From the NCBI RefSeq assembly GCF_000968535.2, contig NC_016112.1, forward strand, positions 2,232,001 to 2,296,000: DNA of 64,000 bases, given 5' to 3'. Below, piece by piece: positions 6,898 to 14,726 of this stretch. Made by a program: the position numbers and the translations under genes. The stretch's first letter is position 1; every line of letters begins with the position of its first letter. Under the pieces are notes generated by a model. The model saw only the letters and a list, made by a program, of their open reading frames with translations. It searched no databases and had not been told where the DNA came from. Origin of the DNA: Methylotuvimicrobium alcaliphilum 20Z. Its GTDB lineage: Bacteria; Pseudomonadota; Gammaproteobacteria; Methylococcales; Methylomonadaceae.

Positions 6898-9030
6898 ATG
6901 GCCCAAAACAATCGATCCGTGACAGCCGAGACTCCGCTCGGAGACGATCAGCTCATCTTCTACCGGTTGACAGGTAAGGAAGAAATCGGCCGATTGTTCG
7001 AATTCGACGTCGAGCTGATTCGCGATCAAAAACTGGGAGGCGTCAAGGCCGATCGATTGCTCGGCAAGGGCATGACCGTCAATCTCGATCTGCCGAACGG
7101 AACGACGCGTCATATCAACGGCGAGATCGTGCAATTCAAACATACCGGCCTGCGCGGACGTTATATTACCTATCTAGCTACGTTGAGGCCTTGGCTATGG
7201 TATTTGACGTTGAATGCCGATTGCCGAATATTCCAGGATAAATCGGTCATCGATGTCATCAAGGAAGTCTTCAGTCGCTACTCCTTCGCCGACGTTCAAT
7301 ACAAACTGGAAGGCGACTATCAGCCCTTGGATTATTGCGTGCAATACCGCGAAAGCGATTTCGATTTCATCAGCCGCCTGATGGAGCACGAAGGCATCTT
7401 TTATTTCTTCGAGCATGACAATGGCAAACATACTTTGGTCATCGCCGATTCGAACAAAGCATTTCAGATTCGGAGCGGTTATGAGACCATTCCTTATTTT
7501 CCGCTCGGCAACACAGACAGCCGCCAACGCGATCATATTTACGAATGGCTCCAGGAAAATCAGGTAACGACAGGAAAATACGAACTCAACGATTTCGATT
7601 TCGAATCGCCCAGTTCCGATTTGACGATCAAGAAGCACAATCCCGGCGGCTATTCGCATAGCGATCAAGAGATCTATGACTTTCCGGGAAAATTTACCGT
7701 ATCATCGGTCAATACCAAGCTGGTCGATAAGCGACTGGAAGAGCGGCAAAATGCTTATTCGTTGAAACGCGGCCAAGGTAATGCTTCGGCGTTGATTCCC
7801 GGTATGAAGTTTTCGCTCGCGGATTTCTATTTCTCGGAAGAAAACAAGGAGCACATTGTCGTATCGGCTTCTTATGCGATTCAAGGCGACGATCTTGAAT
7901 CGAGCATGAGTGGAGCGGGTGAGATATTCCAGTGTACTTTTGCCGCGATCGATGCTGCTCAGGCTTTTCGTCCGGAAAGACTCACTCGGAAGCCGATCGT
8001 TTCCGGCTCTCAGACTGCGATTGTCGTGGGTCCGTCAGGCGAAGAGATTTGGACCGACAAATACGGCCGCGTCAAGGTACAGTTTCATTGGGATAGGGAA
8101 GGGCAAGACGATGAAAACAGCTCGTGTTGGGTCAGGGTTTCTCATCCGATGGCCGGTAAGAAATGGGGTTGGATATCGTTGCCGCGCATCGGCCAAGAAG
8201 TGGTCGTCAGTTTCCTGGAAGGCGATCCGGATCGGCCTCTGATCACCGGACGAGTCTATAACGACGAGCAAATGCCGCCTTATGAGTTGCCAACCAATAA
8301 AACGCAAAGCGGTATCAAGACCCGCAGTAGTAAGGCAGGTACTGCTGATAATTTTAATGAAATCCGTTTCGAGGACAAGAAAGGCTCCGAACAGCTTTTC
8401 ATCCATGCTGAAAAAAATCAAGACATCGAAGTCGAAAACAACGAGACACACTGGGTAGGCAACGACCGCAGTAAAAACATCGATCATGATGAAACAACCG
8501 TCGTCGGGCACGACCGAACCGAGACGGTCGGCAATAATGAGACGATCACAATCGGCGTCAATCGCACCGAAACGGTCGGTTCTAACGAGTCGATCACGGT
8601 CGGCTCGAACAGAACCCGCAATGTCGGCCAGAACGAAGTCGTCAATGTCGGATTGACCCGTACCCACAATGTCGGCGTCAACGAAATGATCAACGTCGGT
8701 GCCGCTCAGGAAGTCACGGTAGGCGGCGCGCAAGCCGTCACGATCGGATTGACTCAGGCCGTGACGGTCGGCAAAGACGTGAATGAAACGGTAGGCAACA
8801 ATCGCAGAGCCAGCATTGGTAAGGACAATTCGCTCAGCGTCGGCAAGAATCTAACGATCGACGCCGGGGATCAGGTCGTGATCAAAACCGGCAAGGCCAG
8901 CATCACGATGAAAAAAGACGGCACGATCACGATTCAGGGCAAGAACATTACGATAAAAGGCAGCGGCGAAATCAATGCGAAGGCCGACAAAAATGTCGTA
9001 ATCAAAGGTAAAAAAATCCTGCAAAATTAA
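6898..9030 (+). CDS. vgrG: T6SS spike protein VgrG (second copy)
   Basis: A 710-residue VgrG paralogue of the copy at 2948. The gp27/gp5-like part (to about residue 480) is nearly the same, and the base-level codon use is more GC-rich. The tail differs. From about residue 510 to 650 it is a run of heptad-like units built on NExxxVGxNRTxxVG, a regular beta-helix repeat, followed by a Lys-rich end. No catalytic C-terminal extension is visible. ATG follows a weak CAGGTAAG. It probably heads a unit with the DUF6484 and DUF2169 genes, although a mobile element separates them. Confidence 0.95.
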   Translation: MAQNNRSVTAETPLGDDQLIFYRLTGKEEIGRLFEFDVELIRDQKLGGVKADRLLGKGMTVNLDLPNGTTRHINGEIVQFKHTGLRGRYITYLATLRPWLWYLTLNADCRIFQDKSVIDVIKEVFSRYSFADVQYKLEGDYQPLDYCVQYRESDFDFISRLMEHEGIFYFFEHDNGKHTLVIADSNKAFQIRSGYETIPYFPLGNTDSRQRDHIYEWLQENQVTTGKYELNDFDFESPSSDLTIKKHNPGGYSHSDQEIYDFPGKFTVSSVNTKLVDKRLEERQNAYSLKRGQGNASALIPGMKFSLADFYFSEENKEHIVVSASYAIQGDDLESSMSGAGEIFQCTFAAIDAAQAFRPERLTRKPIVSGSQTAIVVGPSGEEIWTDKYGRVKVQFHWDREGQDDENSSCWVRVSHPMAGKKWGWISLPRIGQEVVVSFLEGDPDRPLITGRVYNDEQMPPYELPTNKTQSGIKTRSSKAGTADNFNEIRFEDKKGSEQLFIHAEKNQDIEVENNETHWVGNDRSKNIDHDETTVVGHDRTETVGNNETITIGVNRTETVGSNESITVGSNRTRNVGQNEVVNVGLTRTHNVGVNEMINVGAAQEVTVGGAQAVTIGLTQAVTVGKDVNETVGNNRRASIGKDNSLSVGKNLTIDAGDQVVIKTGKASITMKKDGTITIQGKNITIKGSGEINAKADKNVVIKGKKILQN

Positions 9031-9032
9031 TA

Positions 9033-9243
9033 TATACTTCGCGCGGCCACATTTGCTGGTAAGCTGACGCGCTCTTTTTTCCGATAGCGGCGTTACCTAC
9101 ATGGATGTAGGTAAGAGGCGTGAGCAGGAGCGGAAGCTTTGCGAAAACAGTTACATAGCTTGCTATGCGCCTGTTTTCGCGCCTTGCTCTCGAACAAAAT
9201 AGCAATTGCCATAAAAGCCTCAAACATGACCGCGCGAAGTATA
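9033..9243. repeat. MITE-like element with TATACTTCGCGCGG ends
   Basis: A 211-bp element with terminal inverted repeats TATACTTCGCGCGG(C/T)CA. It contains two inner hairpins, TACCTACATGGATGTAGGTA and the CGAAAACAG/CTGTTTTCG pair. It starts three bases after the vgrG stop and ends 20 bp before the DUF6484 gene. It is unrelated in sequence to families A and B but has the same TATA edges. Confidence 0.75.
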
Positions 9244-9262
9244 ATTTTTCGGAGACGCAAGC

Positions 9263-9748
9263 ATGACCGATGTTTTGACGAAACCAACGAATCAGCTTTA
9301 CACAGAAAATGCCATCACAGAAAAGATCGACGGCGTGGTTGTCGGTTTATTGATCGGATTCGACGGTCAAGGCGCGCCTCTGGTCGGTTTCACTGGTAAT
9401 CCTCAGGCTGAGGCAGCGCCGGCCCGTTCGACCGCGAACCTGACGCGCGAGGATATCGGCTGCGAGGTGGCATTATTGTTCGAAAATGGCGACCCGGCGA
9501 GGCCGCTGATCATCGGACGCATGCAACAGCCGGTTATTTCAACCGAAAAGCCGAATGAACAAGCTTTCAATGCAGAAATAGACGGCGAACGGGTAGTCCT
9601 GCAAGCCAATCAGGAAATCGTGCTGCGCTGCGGCAAGGCCAGCATCACGTTGACCCGCGCCGGTAAAATCATCATCCGAGGCGCTTATATTCTCAATCGC
9701 TCGTCCGGCGTCAATCGCATCAAGGGCGGCTCGGTGCAAATCAACTGA
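9263..9748 (+). CDS. DUF6484-type T6SS-associated protein
   Basis: A 161-residue protein with an OB/SH3-like N-terminal part (VVGLLIGFDGQGAPLVGF, then REDIGCEVALLFENGDPARP) and a beta-rich tail ending in ILNRSSGVNRIKGGSVQIN. This is the arrangement I know as DUF6484, encoded next to DUF2169 and vgrG genes. The segment from GCEVALLFE to IIGRM recalls the VgrG OB-fold, so a spike-associated adaptor is likely. It ends 1 bp before the DUF2169 ATG, showing an operon. Confidence 0.75.
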   Translation: MTDVLTKPTNQLYTENAITEKIDGVVVGLLIGFDGQGAPLVGFTGNPQAEAAPARSTANLTREDIGCEVALLFENGDPARPLIIGRMQQPVISTEKPNEQAFNAEIDGERVVLQANQEIVLRCGKASITLTRAGKIIIRGAYILNRSSGVNRIKGGSVQIN

Positions 9749-9749
9749 T

Positions 9750-10865
9750 ATGGATCTGATCAACGCCACCCGCATGCAGGCAGCCTATACTCAAGGCTTG
9801 CAAGTCGATGGCCGAGAATTGTTGGTGGTCGTAATCAAAGGGACTTTTCAGATACCCGAATGGGCCAATCAGGCACCCGAGCTTGCCGAAGAACAAGTTC
9901 CATTGGTTTTCGCCGATACTTTCACCGGAGAACCGGGATTTTCAGCACCCATTTATGAAAGCGACTTCGCGCCCAGAAAACCACGCTGCGACGTGTTGCT
10001 GCTCGGAACCGCCTATGCACCGGAGGGCTCGCCGGTCAATCAAATTCCGGTCGGCCTTAAAGTCGGCGATTTTAAGAAAGTATTTCGCGTCGTCGGCGAT
10101 CGCGTTTGGCAAGCGGGTATCGGCGGCATCGAGGCGGGGCCGCCGGCGCCGTTTTTGCAAATTCCGATCACCTATGATCGCGCCTTCGGCGGATCGGACG
10201 ATTTTCATGTCGATCCCGAAAAACACAGCGCCTATCGGCCTAATCCGGTAGGCGTTGGCTATCACGCCATGCTAAGCAGCGAACTCGTGAACGGCGCGCC
10301 GATGCCGAATACCGAGGAGAGCGAACGTTCGATCACGAATCCCGCCGGCGACTATCGACCGATGTCTTTCGGTCCGGTCGGGCGTAGTTGGGAGCCGCGT
10401 TATCGTCTAGCCGGAACCTATGATCAACACTGGACCGACCATATTTTTCCGTTTCTGCCGCCCGATTTCGACGAAGCCTATTTTCAGGCGGCGCCGCTCG
10501 ATCAACAAATTCCGTATTTGCAAGGCGGAGAAGAGATCGTGTTGGCCAATCTGACGCCGTCGGGACGAAGCCGTTTTTGGCTGCCTAAAATAGACATGCC
10601 GGTCGTGTTTTTCCCGAAAAAAGGGGGCAAGGAAGAAACCCGGGCGGTAATCGATACCTTGATCATCGAGCCCGATTTGGGGCGATTCACGGTCACCTGG
10701 CGAATCGCACGACCGTTGAAGAAGAGCATGTTCGAAGTTTCACAAGTACTGGTCGGCAAAATGTCCCGGGCTTGGTGGCGTGCTCGGGAGTTAGGCAAAA
10801 CCTATTATCCTTCGTTGGCGCATTTGGCTAAAGCCAATCGACCGGAAGCGGAGGAGGAAAGTTGA
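9750..10865 (+). CDS. DUF2169 T6SS adaptor-like protein
   Basis: A 371-residue DUF2169 protein. The N-terminal VDGRELLVVVIKGTFQIP, the central PITYDRAFGG and RPNPVGVGYH, and the later GRSWEPRYRLAGTYDQHW are family landmarks. DUF2169 proteins occur with PAAR/DUF4150 effectors and are thought to be chaperones or adaptors for loading. The 1-bp gap to the upstream DUF6484 gene implies translational coupling. No signal peptide is seen. Confidence 0.88.
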   Translation: MDLINATRMQAAYTQGLQVDGRELLVVVIKGTFQIPEWANQAPELAEEQVPLVFADTFTGEPGFSAPIYESDFAPRKPRCDVLLLGTAYAPEGSPVNQIPVGLKVGDFKKVFRVVGDRVWQAGIGGIEAGPPAPFLQIPITYDRAFGGSDDFHVDPEKHSAYRPNPVGVGYHAMLSSELVNGAPMPNTEESERSITNPAGDYRPMSFGPVGRSWEPRYRLAGTYDQHWTDHIFPFLPPDFDEAYFQAAPLDQQIPYLQGGEEIVLANLTPSGRSRFWLPKIDMPVVFFPKKGGKEETRAVIDTLIIEPDLGRFTVTWRIARPLKKSMFEVSQVLVGKMSRAWWRARELGKTYYPSLAHLAKANRPEAEEES

Positions 10866-10904
10866 GTAATCCTATCCCATTGGTTTTATAAAAGAAGTGA
10901 TGCA

Positions 10905-11117
10905 ATGATTACCGATACCGAAATTAAAACAAAAGGCATGCAGATCCTTTCCGACTATCTCGGAGATGTCGAAGCGGAACGATTTATCGCTTTGATTCAG
11001 AGAGAGCCTTTCGATTACACAAAGTGGCATCAAGAACAGGATGATTCAATGACTATCGAAGAACTGAGTGAACATACAATGGCTTTGCGAAAAAAACTCG
11101 AGCAAACAACCAAATAG
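10905..11117 (+). CDS. Small hypothetical protein in T6SS unit
   Basis: A 70-residue acidic, helix-forming protein (LSDYLGDVEAERFIALIQ, then EELSEHTMALRKKLEQ). I do not recognise its function. It sits 39 bp after the DUF2169 gene and 41 bp before the ketosynthase-like gene on the same strand, so it is probably co-transcribed. The FDYTKW motif and the antitoxin-like size suggest a possible DNA- or protein-binding partner, but nothing proves it. Confidence 0.55.
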   Translation: MITDTEIKTKGMQILSDYLGDVEAERFIALIQREPFDYTKWHQEQDDSMTIEELSEHTMALRKKLEQTTK

Positions 11118-11158
11118 CATGCCGACCTTTTCTCCAAAGACCGCTAAGGGATGACCTC

Positions 11159-12196
11159 ATGAGCTTTCCTTTGGCGATTACCGGTACCGGCCTGGTCACT
11201 GGCGTCGGCCTTGATGCGCCGGCGAGCTGTGCCGCGATACGCTGTGCGATCGACAATTTTCAGGAAACCCGCTTCATGGACCAAGGCGGCGAGTGGATCA
11301 TGGGCTGCGAAGTGCCGCTCGAACAGCCGTGGCGCGGCAAAACAAAGCTGATCAAAATGGCCGCCGCTGCGATCCGAGAATGCTTGTCCGGCAACCCGTT
11401 GATCAATCCCGTCGAGACGCCATTATTGCTTTGTTTGTCGGAGCGCGACAGAAAAGGCCGGGTAATCGACGACGACAATCAGTTTTTTCATGATTTGTTG
11501 GAAGAACTGCAACTGGAATTTCATGAAAAATCACTGGTCATTGCCGGAGGGCATGTCGGCGTCGCACTCGCGCTGAGACATGCCAGGCCGCTCATTCAGG
11601 AATTGAAACTCAAACATGTGTTGATTGCAGCAACCGATAGTCTTCTTGTCGCGCAATCCTTAGCGCACTATGAAGAACACGAGCGCTTGCTGACCAGTCA
11701 AAACTCCAACGGATTCATACCCGGCGAGGCGGGGGCGGCGCTCATCATAGAACCGACTTACGCAAAGCCGGAGCCACAGCTCATTTGCCATGGCCTAGGA
11801 TTTGCTGTTGAAAAAGCTCACATTGACTCGGAAGAACCATTGAGAGCAGATGGCTTAACTGCGGCTTTGAAAGAGTCGCTAATCGATGCCGGTTGCGGTG
11901 AAAGCATCCTCGAATTCAAAATCACCGACATTGCAGGCGAACAATATCATTTTAAAGAATCGAGCATCGCTTTCAGCCGCGTCGACCGTACTAAGCGAGA
12001 AGAATTCGACATCTGGCATCCTGCGGATTGTATCGGCGAAACCGGTTCGGCAATTGGCTTGGTTATGCTGGGATATTTGAAATCCGCCTGCGAAAAAAAT
12101 TACAGCAAGGGGAATCACATTTGGGCCCATCTAGGCAATGACGACGGTAAGCGGGCTTCTATGATATTGGCTTGGCAAACGGTAGGAGCAAAATAA
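11159..12196 (+). CDS. T6SS-associated ketosynthase-like protein, catalytic Cys absent
   Basis: A 345-residue thiolase-fold protein. It begins AITGTGLVTGVGLDAPASC like beta-ketoacyl-ACP synthases and has SNGFIPGEAGAALIIEP and IGETGSAIGLVMLGYLK. Where active enzymes have the nucleophilic Cys it reads IAGGHVGVA (residues 128-136), and the usual HGTGT and NSFGFGG motifs are missing. It is therefore probably a pseudoenzyme. Such genes recur between DUF2169 and DUF4150 genes. Its stop overlaps the next ATG (TAATG), implying coupled translation with the effector. A binding or loading role is inferred. Confidence 0.8.
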   Translation: MSFPLAITGTGLVTGVGLDAPASCAAIRCAIDNFQETRFMDQGGEWIMGCEVPLEQPWRGKTKLIKMAAAAIRECLSGNPLINPVETPLLLCLSERDRKGRVIDDDNQFFHDLLEELQLEFHEKSLVIAGGHVGVALALRHARPLIQELKLKHVLIAATDSLLVAQSLAHYEEHERLLTSQNSNGFIPGEAGAALIIEPTYAKPEPQLICHGLGFAVEKAHIDSEEPLRADGLTAALKESLIDAGCGESILEFKITDIAGEQYHFKESSIAFSRVDRTKREEFDIWHPADCIGETGSAIGLVMLGYLKSACEKNYSKGNHIWAHLGNDDGKRASMILAWQTVGAK

Positions 12197-13326
12197 TGGC
12201 GAATGAAGTGTATGCTAACGGCATGGAACTAGCCTGTAAAGCAGGCTCTGGAAAAACCATCGCTTCGTTTCCGGACGTTTGTTTTACCCCGCCGGAAAAT
12301 CCGGCGACGCCGCCTGGCGTTCCTATTCCCTACCCGAATACTGGATTTGCCTCTGATACCACGAAAGGTAGCAAAAACGTGAAAATCACGGGCAAAGAAG
12401 TCATGCTGAAAAATAAGTCTTACTTCAAGAAATCGACCGGCGACGAGGCAGGGTCGGCTGCCAAAAAAGGGGTAATTTCAAGTACCAATAGAGGAAAAGT
12501 TTATTTCATCAAATGGTCGATGAATGTCAAATTTGAAGGTGAGAATGTTGATCGGCATTTGGATTTGACAACTGATAACCATGCAAGCCCTATGGCTAAT
12601 GAGGCAGTTCCTTGGATATTTTCTGACCGGATGGCAATGGGTAATATTGGTGAATGTGCAGATGAAAAAAATAATGTTGAATCGAAGTGTGGCGATCTTA
12701 ATAAACCGGTTAAGTGCCCCACCTCAGGATACGAATTAGTTGAAGCACGAAAGAAAAATTCCGGCAAAAGTAAGGCTGAAAAACAGGCTTTAGAGCGGAA
12801 ACTAGGTGGGGAAATGCAAAGAGATCCTTGCCAGAAGGCCTTGCGCTGTTTTTTATCGCCATATGAACCTAATAAATGTTGCCCTGGACAGACACCTGAT
12901 CACTTAATCGATGTCAAATCATTTGTCGAAGCTGGACAGGATCGAACAACGGGAAAACGAAAGCCAGGCTGGGATAAATATAATGACAAGGACGCACCCT
13001 CCATGTGCGTCGAAGGCGGTGCGGCTACCTGCTCAACTCATGGTGTATTGTCGACCAAGCGTAAAGCTTTTGTTAACCAGATGGGAGGAAAAGGAGCGGA
13101 GACAGATTTAGAAACACTTGCCATTGTTGGCGCAGTGACAGCCTCTGATACGTTTAAAGGGTGCAGTGTCGAGTGTTTAGAAGCCCAACTGCTTGATTAT
13201 CACAGAAAGGTCCAGGATAACAACGCTAAGGTATCTATGTCACAGTTTGGACTTGGAGAGAGTGCTCCTTGGAAACAAGGTATATCAGCCAGAGCAGCAA
13301 AACTAGCCAAATCGTGGCTGGGATGA
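12196..13326 (+). CDS. PAAR-like (DUF4150) effector with C-terminal Tox-GHH2-like nuclease
   Basis: A 376-residue polymorphic toxin. Residues 1-150 form the DUF4150 PAAR-like domain (MANEVYANGMELACK, then TPPENPATPPGVPIPYPN). Residues 215-376 look like a GHH/HNH-fold nuclease: CCPGQTPDHLI with the D235-H236 pair, MCVEGG at 270-275 and STHG with H282, matching the layout of Tox-GHH2. I use the ATG at 12196, which overlaps the previous stop, rather than an earlier in-frame start at 12172. GC falls toward the 3' end, typical of an exchanged toxin tip. The next gene is a plausible immunity gene. Confidence 0.8.
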   Translation: MANEVYANGMELACKAGSGKTIASFPDVCFTPPENPATPPGVPIPYPNTGFASDTTKGSKNVKITGKEVMLKNKSYFKKSTGDEAGSAAKKGVISSTNRGKVYFIKWSMNVKFEGENVDRHLDLTTDNHASPMANEAVPWIFSDRMAMGNIGECADEKNNVESKCGDLNKPVKCPTSGYELVEARKKNSGKSKAEKQALERKLGGEMQRDPCQKALRCFLSPYEPNKCCPGQTPDHLIDVKSFVEAGQDRTTGKRKPGWDKYNDKDAPSMCVEGGAATCSTHGVLSTKRKAFVNQMGGKGAETDLETLAIVGAVTASDTFKGCSVECLEAQLLDYHRKVQDNNAKVSMSQFGLGESAPWKQGISARAAKLAKSWLG

Positions 13327-13344
13327 AAGTTTAGGATATCTAAA

Positions 13345-14184
13345 ATGCAAATGAGTAATGTAAATCTTACAAATCCAGGGATTTCTTTTGTAACAGGAGC
13401 TCCCATTTCCTGTGATACTGGATTGTTGATACTTTCAATTGATGAACTTTTTCATGATAAGGAGCCACACAGCTTACTCGTAGTTAAGGATCATGACGTC
13501 ACCAACGGTATTCTAGTTTCATCAAATTGCTGTGATGTTATTCTCGCAAATGAAGGTGGAAATCTTAACGGTTACTTTCTTGGCGAAGACGGTGGGATAT
13601 GGTTTTACAACGGTAATACTATAGAGGCATCCGATCCCATTACTTCAAACAAAAATTTCGGAGCACTTAGGTCCCAAGCCTTTTCTTCTAATTCATATCA
13701 TATAGTTGCGGGGGGAGGAAACACTGCTTTCCTAAAAAAAACCACTTCCGAATGGAAAGATCAGGAAATCAAAATGAGTCAGGATATTGAACAATTTAAA
13801 TATGTAGGCTTTGAAAAAATAGTGGCACTACCTGAAGGATCATTCTATCTATTCGGTTGGCATGGGATTGGAATTTTATTAGCTGACAATCGTAGCACGA
13901 GATTAGATTTGCCAACAAATCTAGATATTTATGACGCTGTTCTAACTAACGATGGCTTTATATACACTTGTGGTGATCAAGGAACCATTCTTAGGGGGTG
14001 TGGCTTAAACGATTGGTCGATAATAAACAATGAAATTACTGGCGATAAGCTTTGGGGTATCTGTTCATTTGAGGGAAGGACTTTCGTATGCAGTATGAAT
14101 TCAATCTATGAAATTGTCGATAACGAATTACAATTTATAGAATATTCAGAATTTAGCGACATCCCTCTGTGTCAATATACCTGA
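13345..14184 (+). CDS. Probable immunity protein, 3' end set by an IS
   Basis: A 279-residue soluble protein, AT-rich, 18 bp after the effector. It is built of repeated beta-hairpin words such as GYFLGEDGGIWFYNG, SFYLFGWHGIG and GFIYTCGDQGTILRG, consistent with a beta-propeller. It has no signal peptide. Position and composition make it the likely cytoplasmic antidote to the GHH nuclease. The TGA stop (14182-14184) is the first three bases of the IS inverted repeat, so the protein may be cut short. If the IS were removed without a duplication, the frame would run about 19 more codons. Confidence 0.6.
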   Translation: MQMSNVNLTNPGISFVTGAPISCDTGLLILSIDELFHDKEPHSLLVVKDHDVTNGILVSSNCCDVILANEGGNLNGYFLGEDGGIWFYNGNTIEASDPITSNKNFGALRSQAFSSNSYHIVAGGGNTAFLKKTTSEWKDQEIKMSQDIEQFKYVGFEKIVALPEGSFYLFGWHGIGILLADNRSTRLDLPTNLDIYDAVLTNDGFIYTCGDQGTILRGCGLNDWSIINNEITGDKLWGICSFEGRTFVCSMNSIYEIVDNELQFIEYSEFSDIPLCQYT

Positions 14185-14231
14185 GACACCGCCCCATGCA
14201 TTAATTAGGGAACATTTTCGGAGAAAATCTC

Positions 14232-14726
14232 ATGACTGACACAACCGTACAAGCTATTCCTCATGCCGCGGCGAACGCGGAGGACACGCAAGACGCCCGT
14301 AGGGCGGCTGAAGTGTCCTCCGCGTTCGCCGCGGAACCTTCCCGCATCACCAGCGAAGTGCTTGAAAAGGCCGCCCGCCGGACGTTTACCGCCGAATACA
14401 AAGAGCGCATCTTGACCCAGGCTGATGCGTGTAGCGAACCGGGCTGCATCGGCAAGTTGCTGCGCACAGAGGGATTATATTCCTCACATCTCAGCAAATG
14501 GCGCAGCGAACGTGAGCAGGCCATCCGCGCCGGTCTATCCAAGCCGCGTGGCCGCAAACCTTCGGACAAGAATCCGTTAGCCGCTGAAAATGCTCGTCTG
14601 CAAGCCGAAATTCAGCGTTTGCAGGCATGCCTAACACAGGCGGAGGCTATCATCGATGTCCAAAAAAAACTTTCGCAACTGCTGGGCTTGTGCGAGATTC
14701 CAGCCCACACCGGGAGAGCATCATGA
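14232..14726 (+). CDS. IS3-type transposase OrfA
   Basis: A 164-residue helix-turn-helix protein (RRTFTAEYKERILTQAD, then SSHLSKWRSER) followed by a coiled-coil leucine zipper (AAENARLQAEIQRLQ) for OrfA/OrfAB multimerisation. A run of eight A residues (14662-14669) lies where orfA and the -1 frame of orfB are both open. This fits programmed -1 frameshifting to an OrfAB fusion. Codons 12-34 form a very stable hairpin (separate entry). Confidence 0.85.
   Translation: MTDTTVQAIPHAAANAEDTQDARRAAEVSSAFAAEPSRITSEVLEKAARRTFTAEYKERILTQADACSEPGCIGKLLRTEGLYSSHLSKWRSEREQAIRAGLSKPRGRKPSDKNPLAAENARLQAEIQRLQACLTQAEAIIDVQKKLSQLLGLCEIPAHTGRAS
14266..14334 (+). promoter_or_regulatory. Perfect 22-bp-stem hairpin inside orfA
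   Basis: The left arm at 14266-14287 (CCGCGGCGAACGCGGAGG...) and right arm at 14313-14334 are exact reverse complements. A smaller hairpin CGCCC-GTA-GGGCG sits in the loop. It begins 34 bases after the orfA ATG. In RNA it would be very stable. It may block read-through transcription or translation into the transposase, a known way for IS elements to avoid activation by outside promoters; that role is inferred. Confidence 0.7.

Noticed and set aside
6613-7143. 176-codon minus-strand ORF over repeats and vgrG start
   Set aside because: It reads through the palindromic elements and antisense vgrG; no credible protein.
8035-8733. 232-codon open frame on the minus strand
   Set aside because: Antisense to the second vgrG in a repeat-rich tail; a shadow created by the regular heptads.
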